Shown here: one piece after another, positions 59,893-64,000 of the stretch | Layout: each line of letters starts with the position of its first letter | How positions within the stretch are numbered: the stretch's first letter is position 1 | Assembly (NCBI GenBank): GCA_964360255.1 | Contig: CAYHVK010000015.1 | Location: 10,208-74,207 of the forward strand | Reading direction: 5' to 3' | Origin: CAYHVK01 sp964360255 | Lineage (GTDB): Bacteria; Bdellovibrionota; Bdellovibrionia; Bdellovibrionales; UBA1609 | Length of the DNA stretch: 64,000 nucleotides | Notes under the pieces: model-generated | Told to the model about the DNA's origin: nothing | Seen by the model: the letters and a program-made list of their open reading frames with translations, nothing else | The model's database searches: none | Position numbers and translations under genes: made by a program

Positions 59893-61257
59893 TTATCTAT
59901 AGCGCTTGATTTCTCCGCTCTTCAGCTTCGCTGCGTATTCTGTCATAAGCTTTTTCACTTTAGGCAATAACAAGTAACAAGCCAGCATGTTTGGAAGTGC
60001 CAGTAGTCCATAAACAGCGTCTGAAAGATTCAAGACGATATTCATATGAGTCACTGCGCCTACAAAAATAAAGGCGATAAAAACGTACCGATAAGCTGGA
60101 ATCCATTTTTCGCCAAAGATGAAAGTAACACCCTGCTCGCCGTAATAAGACCACGAGATAATGGTTGAGAAGGCAAAGAGAGTCACAGTTGTTGTCACAA
60201 TCCATCGGCCTGCTGGCCCCATGACTGATTCGAAAGCGTAAGCCGTCATCTCAGAGCCCACGCCAATACCTTCAGCAGACCAAACTCCGGTCAGAAGTAA
60301 GGCCACCGCCGTTATTGTGCAAACAACGATAGTATCAACAAACGGCTCAAGTAAAGCGACAATACCTTCTTGAATCGGTGTCGACTTGGCCGCCGAGTGG
60401 GCCATGGCAGCCGAGCCCATTCCGGCTTCGTTTGAAAAAGTGGCTCGTCGAATACCCATAATAATGACTTCTTTAACCGCCACTCCGGCAAAGCCGCCGA
60501 CGGCTGCAGTCCCAAAAAATGCACCATGAAAAATCTGAGCAAACATATCTGGAATCATTCTGAAGTCAGCTATAATGATCCAGATAGCACCGAATAGATA
60601 AAGTCCGACCATGGCAGGTACCATTTTTTCGGTGACCTGACCAATTCGTTTAATTCCGCCAATAAGAACTAGAAAGGCGCCTACGCAAAAAATAAGACCC
60701 GAACCCCATTCAGGCAAACCAGTTGAGGCGCGAATAACTGAAGCCATCTGATTCGACTGAAACATATTGCCCGCCCCGAAAGACGAGAGAATCACAAAAA
60801 ATGCATACACCCAGCCCACCCAGTAAAAGCTCTTAGGTAATGCATTTTTAATCACAAACATCGGGCCGCCGTGTACGACGCCCTTTTCATTCACTTCACG
60901 ATACTGAAGAGAAAGTGTCACTTCGACGAACTTCGTGCACATTCCAATAAATCCTGCAACCCATAACCAGAATACAGCCCCCGGGCCACCTAGCGAAATT
61001 GCGACGGCAACGCCCGCGATATTTCCGAGACCTATAGTTGCAGATAAAGCTGAGCAAAGAGCTTGAAAATGCGAAATCTCACCTTGATCTTTTGGGTTAT
61101 CATATCGGCCGAAAGTAATATCAATAGCGTGCCTAAAAAAGCGCAGCTGCGGAAAGCCAAAGTAGAAGGTGAACAAAATGCCCGATCCTACTAGCAATAG
61201 GACTAATGGAACCCCCCATACGAGTCCAACAAAATCACCTGTGATCTGCTCAAGCAT
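59893..61257 (-). CDS. alanine/glycine:sodium symporter (AGCS family)
   Basis: Start at ATG 61257 (GGGAGG about 11 bases upstream). Ten or eleven transmembrane segments and family motifs CSALSATIGLGNIAGVAVAISLGGPGAVFW, VHGGPMFVI, RATFSNEAGMGSAAMAHSAAKS, ISWSYYGEQG. It imports small neutral amino acids with sodium. 454 aa is usual. It ends 7 bp from the tRNA-Ala gene on the opposite strand. Confidence 0.93.
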   Translation of the reverse strand: MLEQITGDFVGLVWGVPLVLLLVGSGILFTFYFGFPQLRFFRHAIDITFGRYDNPKDQGEISHFQALCSALSATIGLGNIAGVAVAISLGGPGAVFWLWVAGFIGMCTKFVEVTLSLQYREVNEKGVVHGGPMFVIKNALPKSFYWVGWVYAFFVILSSFGAGNMFQSNQMASVIRASTGLPEWGSGLIFCVGAFLVLIGGIKRIGQVTEKMVPAMVGLYLFGAIWIIIADFRMIPDMFAQIFHGAFFGTAAVGGFAGVAVKEVIIMGIRRATFSNEAGMGSAAMAHSAAKSTPIQEGIVALLEPFVDTIVVCTITAVALLLTGVWSAEGIGVGSEMTAYAFESVMGPAGRWIVTTTVTLFAFSTIISWSYYGEQGVTFIFGEKWIPAYRYVFIAFIFVGAVTHMNIVLNLSDAVYGLLALPNMLACYLLLPKVKKLMTEYAAKLKSGEIKRYR

Positions 61258-61340
61258 TTCCAAAGAGCCTCCCTTTTTTTCTGTTATATCTAAGAGGCTC
61301 AGATAAAAAAAACAAAGTTGCAACCAAATAAGTTAGAAAA

Positions 61341-61889
61341 TCAAAGAATAAGCTTGCGGAGTTCAGTCTGTGAATAGACGTAATCTGCATAAATCATGGT
61401 ATTCATCACATTGCGATGACCAAGAGCCACTTGCACAAGTCGAATGTCTTTCGTTTTTTTATAAAGCTGAATAGCAAATGTATGTCTGAGAGCATGAAGC
61501 TTCTTAGGCGCTGGCCGATACAAGTCCCAGATCTGACGAAATCTATTATAAGTAATCGGAAACAGAACCTCGCCTTCGACTGTCTTTGCATAAGCCATCA
61601 GTTTTTTAAAAAGCGCTGGTTGAATAGGAATCTCTCGATCATTACTTCCTTTCAGACCTTCGATTAAAACCGATTCTTCGTAGGCATTCAGGCTGGATTT
61701 TCGCAGATTCAAAATCTCTTGGGCCCGGCCACCGGTTTTTAAAGCGAGAAGCAGAGCTAGGCAATTGCGCGTGTCTGTATCAAGATGTGTACTTAAAAGT
61801 TTTTCTAAATGTTCAAGCTCATCGGGCAGTAAATATTTATTTTTATTGAGGGCGTAGCGGGCTTGAGTGCGTTTTTCATTCTGTTTCAT
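61341..61889 (-). CDS. minimal tyrosine recombinase (catalytic domain only, 182 aa)
   Basis: Catalytic residues of the family: Arg in KTGGRAQEILNLR, Lys region, H-x-x-R in HALRHTFAIQLY, GHRNVMNTMIYADYV with the late His and the nucleophilic Tyr. The usual N-terminal DNA-core-binding domain is missing, as in short integrases/invertases. No other phage genes are near. Its substrate site is unknown. It is divergent from the HTH/coiled-coil gene, with about 260 bp between. Confidence 0.82.
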   Translation of the reverse strand: MKQNEKRTQARYALNKNKYLLPDELEHLEKLLSTHLDTDTRNCLALLLALKTGGRAQEILNLRKSSLNAYEESVLIEGLKGSNDREIPIQPALFKKLMAYAKTVEGEVLFPITYNRFRQIWDLYRPAPKKLHALRHTFAIQLYKKTKDIRLVQVALGHRNVMNTMIYADYVYSQTELRKLIL

Positions 61890-62066
61890 TTGTGATGTTC
61901 ATCTTTCGCTGTAAAATACTGCGCTGTATAAAGTAGCTGCATCGATTTTTATCAAGAGCCTCTTTTCAGCTTCAAATCTATCATATATTAATACTTAGTA
62001 ATTACAAGCATTTAATACTGTGACTTATAATTAAAAGCCACAATTGCCCCGAAATAATTAAAAAAC

Positions 62067-62081
62067 GTTGTGATTCACAAC
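62067..62081. promoter_or_regulatory. palindromic operator-like site before the HTH/coiled-coil gene
   Basis: GTTGTGA-T-TCACAAC is a perfect 15-bp palindrome; a further half site TTTCACAACGT lies at 62117-62127, just before the ribosome-binding site AAGGA. A TATAAT (62026-62031) lies upstream. The arrangement fits autoregulation by the downstream HTH protein or by the recombinase region, which is inference. Confidence 0.5.
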
Positions 62082-62147
62082 ATAAATCGTGGTGGAATAT
62101 CTATATTAAATGCGTATTTCACAACGTGCAAAAATGAAGGACGTCAG

Positions 62148-62918
62148 ATGCGATCTACGAAGGTTTCAGCAGCAAAAGAAAGCTCAGCGAAAATAGTCTC
62201 GAAGTCAGCACAAAATCCAGAGCGAAATACCGACGAAAAAGGTGAGATTTTAGTCCGCACTTCCCGTGACAAATATCTGCTCGAAAAAGATCGCATCAAA
62301 CATGAGATCGGAAGCCTCACCGAAATTCGTGAAGCTCTCGGTCTCAGCCAAAGAAAAATCTGCCAATTACTATTGGTGGATCCATCAGCTTGGACACGCT
62401 GGAATAAAACCGAGGCACCGCCCCACATTTACCAGGCTTTAAAATGGATGCTGGAGCTTAAAAAAGTGAATCCAGAAGCGATTGGCCCTACAGATATGTC
62501 GAGTCGATTAGATTACGTTCAGTCTTCAACCCAATCGAAGATCAAAGAACTCGAAGCTCATGTGCAAACTCTCGAGCGTGCGCTGACACTGACTCCCCCG
62601 TCGCAGCCACCTAGTGATTACATCATCGAAGCCGCCCTCAGATCTCAAGAGCAACGCTTTCAACAAGAAATTGAGAATTTAAAACAATCCTTTAAACAAA
62701 TGATGGAAGAGGTCGTGGCTAAGAATTCTCTAGCCTTGCAGCTTAAAGCAAAAAGAACCAAGCCTAAGCCGATCTCTAAGAAATCTAAAGCACCGCCTAA
62801 AAAGATATCAAAGAAATCAGTTCGTAAATCTGCAAAAAAAATGAAATCCAGAATTAAATTAAAATCAAAAAAGAAGTCGACCAAGAAATTAGCGGCGCGA
62901 AAAACTCAGCGCCGCTAG
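62148..62918 (+). CDS. XRE-like HTH protein with coiled coil and Lys-rich histone-like tail (256 aa)
   Basis: Start ATG at 62148 with AAGGA upstream. Residues about 55-105 hold an XRE-type helix-turn-helix (LTEIREALGLSQRKICQLLLVDPSAWTRW). A coiled coil follows (residues about 125-200, rich in Gln/Glu with KIKELEAHVQTLERAL). The final 55 residues are almost only Lys/Ser/Ala/Arg/Pro, like histone H1 or AlgP tails. DNA binding with nucleoid compaction or bridging is plausible. The upstream palindrome may be its own operator. Confidence 0.7.
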   Translation: MRSTKVSAAKESSAKIVSKSAQNPERNTDEKGEILVRTSRDKYLLEKDRIKHEIGSLTEIREALGLSQRKICQLLLVDPSAWTRWNKTEAPPHIYQALKWMLELKKVNPEAIGPTDMSSRLDYVQSSTQSKIKELEAHVQTLERALTLTPPSQPPSDYIIEAALRSQEQRFQQEIENLKQSFKQMMEEVVAKNSLALQLKAKRTKPKPISKKSKAPPKKISKKSVRKSAKKMKSRIKLKSKKKSTKKLAARKTQRR

Positions 62919-62921
62919 TCA

Positions 62922-64000
62922 CTAGTGCTTCTTAAGATTCGCAAGATACTCGTCGTAAGTGATATTGTTATCGTAAACAATTTTCTGATCGATTTCGATA
63001 ATTCGATTGGCGACGGTTTGAATCATCTCGTGATCGTGGGACGTAAATATTATGTTACCCTTAAAGCGCGCCATTCCTTCATTTACCGCAGTGATACTTT
63101 CTAAATCCAAGTGACTGGTCGGACCATCGAGCATGAGCACATTCGCTCCTGAAAGCATCATTTTAGAAAGCATGCAGCGCACTTTTTCTCCGCCAGATAA
63201 AACTCCTGGCTTCTTTAGCGCCTCATGACCGCTAAAAAGCATTTTACCCAAGAATCCACGCAAGAAAGATTCGTCTTTGTCATGAGAGTACTGACGAAGC
63301 CAGTCCACAAGAGAGTCTTCATTCCCCGCAAAGTACTTTGAATTGTCCGTTGGAAAATAACTGACCGTTGTCGTAATACCCCACTTGAATGAACCCGAAT
63401 CAGGTTTTACTTCGCCAGCTAAGATATCCATAAGCAAAGTTTTCGCGACGTCATTGCGACCGACTAAAGCGATCTTCTCGCCATGGCGTGAAGTAAAACT
63501 GATATCTTTTAAAACCACTTCGCCATTCACTGACTTACAAATCTTATCGACCACAAGAACATCTTGACCCAATTCACGAGCCATATCGAACTGCACATAA
63601 GGCTGTTTACGAGAGGATTTCGGCATATCGACAAATTCTAATTTTTCAAGCTGCTTCATACGGCTTGAGGCTTGACGAGACTTAGAGGCATTGGCGCTAA
63701 AACGAGCAATAAAGCTTTTTAACTCTTCAGCTTTATCTGAGCTCTTTTTATTCTGATCCGACATCAGGCGCTGGTTGAGTTCGCTCGCCTGGCGCCAGAA
63801 ATCATAATTGCCGGTGAAAGTTGTCACCTTCGAGAAATCAATATCTGCGATATGAGTGCAGACTTTATTTAAAAAATGCCGGTCATGGGAAATCACGATC
63901 ACAGTGTTTTGAAAATTCATTAAGAAATCTTCAAGCCAGCGGATGGTATGAATATCTAAATGGTTCGTTGGTTCATCGAGAAGCAAGATATCAGGCTGAC
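62922..64000 (-). CDS. ABC-F family ATPase, C-terminal part (runs off the right edge)
   Basis: The frame stays open to the window edge and shows the end of the first nucleotide-binding domain (DILLLDEPTNHLD, ISHDRHFLNKV), the linker, and a complete second domain ending near DEYLANLKKH. The second domain is unusual: the Walker A reads GRNDVAKT and Walker B reads LMLDGPTSHLDLES, lacking the catalytic Glu; the signature LSGGEKVR is normal. ABC-F proteins act on ribosomes without transport domains. The stop lies 3 bp from the convergent HTH gene. Confidence 0.88.
   Translation of the reverse strand, partial: QPDILLLDEPTNHLDIHTIRWLEDFLMNFQNTVIVISHDRHFLNKVCTHIADIDFSKVTTFTGNYDFWRQASELNQRLMSDQNKKSSDKAEELKSFIARFSANASKSRQASSRMKQLEKLEFVDMPKSSRKQPYVQFDMARELGQDVLVVDKICKSVNGEVVLKDISFTSRHGEKIALVGRNDVAKTLLMDILAGEVKPDSGSFKWGITTTVSYFPTDNSKYFAGNEDSLVDWLRQYSHDKDESFLRGFLGKMLFSGHEALKKPGVLSGGEKVRCMLSKMMLSGANVLMLDGPTSHLDLESITAVNEGMARFKGNIIFTSHDHEMIQTVANRIIEIDQKIVYDNNITYDEYLANLKKH

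Noticed and set aside
59810..61889. tRNA-Ala plus nearby tyrosine recombinase as an integrated element
   Set aside because: No duplicate of the tRNA 3' end and no phage or plasmid genes were found; the symporter between them is an ordinary gene. An ancient island cannot be excluded.

Overview
The window looks like chromosomal DNA of a Gram-negative predatory-type bacterium of the Bdellovibrio lineage (Bdellovibrionota). This is inferred from gene content and style: many lipoproteins with a clear lipobox, secreted metalloproteases, von Willebrand A lipoproteins, an Mla phospholipid-transport operon, MlaD/LolC-type envelope proteins, several small proteins with no recognisable family, moderate AT-leaning composition and densely packed, often overlapping genes. 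No rRNA, CRISPR array, prophage or complete insertion sequence was seen. The species cannot be fixed from the sequence alone.

Layout. 1-9.3 kb: start of a truncated reverse-strand gene, two exported proteins, a candidate reverse-strand small RNA carrying a 15-codon micro-ORF (about 1899-2126), a vWA lipoprotein, two overlapping orphan solute-binding proteins, a small zinc-ribbon-like protein, a divergent 6-pyruvoyl-tetrahydropterin-synthase-like protein, YebC, and a second vWA lipoprotein. 9.5-18 kb: a tightly coupled reverse operon (Cys-rich protein, SufE, flippase-like membrane protein), small exported proteins, two secreted metalloproteases, a CCA/poly(A) nucleotidyltransferase, QueG and an HD-domain protein. 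18-25 kb: a reverse operon of SRPBCC protein, urate-oxidase-N-type membrane protein and cytochrome c lipoprotein; a forward amino-acid catabolic cluster (arginase family, threonine aldolase, tryptophan 2,3-dioxygenase); and a three-gene operon of exported proteins. 25-37 kb: HisRS, a 3-hydroxyisobutyryl-CoA hydrolase-like enzyme, TPR and MarC membrane proteins, cold-shock protein, Hsp20 with a heat-shock-type promoter, an EEP-family exported enzyme, an MFS transporter, an M48-like protease, SelO and a lipoprotein with a Pro/Arg tail.

37-48 kb: a VTC polyphosphate polymerase-like gene coupled to a DUF4956 membrane protein, a beta-propeller lipoprotein, an RRM RNA-binding protein, a Gre-factor-like protein on a probable leaderless transcript, a porin plus PstS-like pair, tRNA-Leu(UAA), and a CBS-less IMPDH/GMP reductase family enzyme. 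48-54 kb is a cell-wall/lysine block: glutamate racemase, DUF502 protein, LysA and LysC on one strand, with a murein peptide amidase-like M14 enzyme and DapD on the other, then a LolC/E-type permease. 54.7-58 kb: a REP-associated-type HUH transposase, 400 bp of nested tandem repeats including a (CAT)12 tract, and the mlaE-mlaF-mlaD operon, in which the ATPase has lost several hallmark residues and mlaD ends in a G5 run just before an apparently out-of-frame tail. 58-64 kb: a DUF218 protein, RidA, an outer-membrane barrel, tRNA-Ala(GGC), an alanine:sodium symporter, a minimal tyrosine recombinase, an HTH/coiled-coil/lysine-rich protein behind a palindromic operator, and the C-terminal part of an ABC-F ATPase running off the end.

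Functional threads: envelope biogenesis and lipid traffic (Mla, Lol, lipoproteins, porin); turnover of imported peptides and amino acids (solute-binding proteins, TDO, aldolase, M14 amidase, symporter), which fits a predator feeding on host macromolecules; queuosine/pterin-type chemistry (QueG, PTPS-like); and a basic housekeeping set. The most unusual items are the candidate dual-function RNA at 1.9-2.1 kb, the repeat-rich region next to the transposase and mlaD, the long perfect hairpin at 48.7 kb, and the HTH/histone-like protein beside a minimal recombinase.
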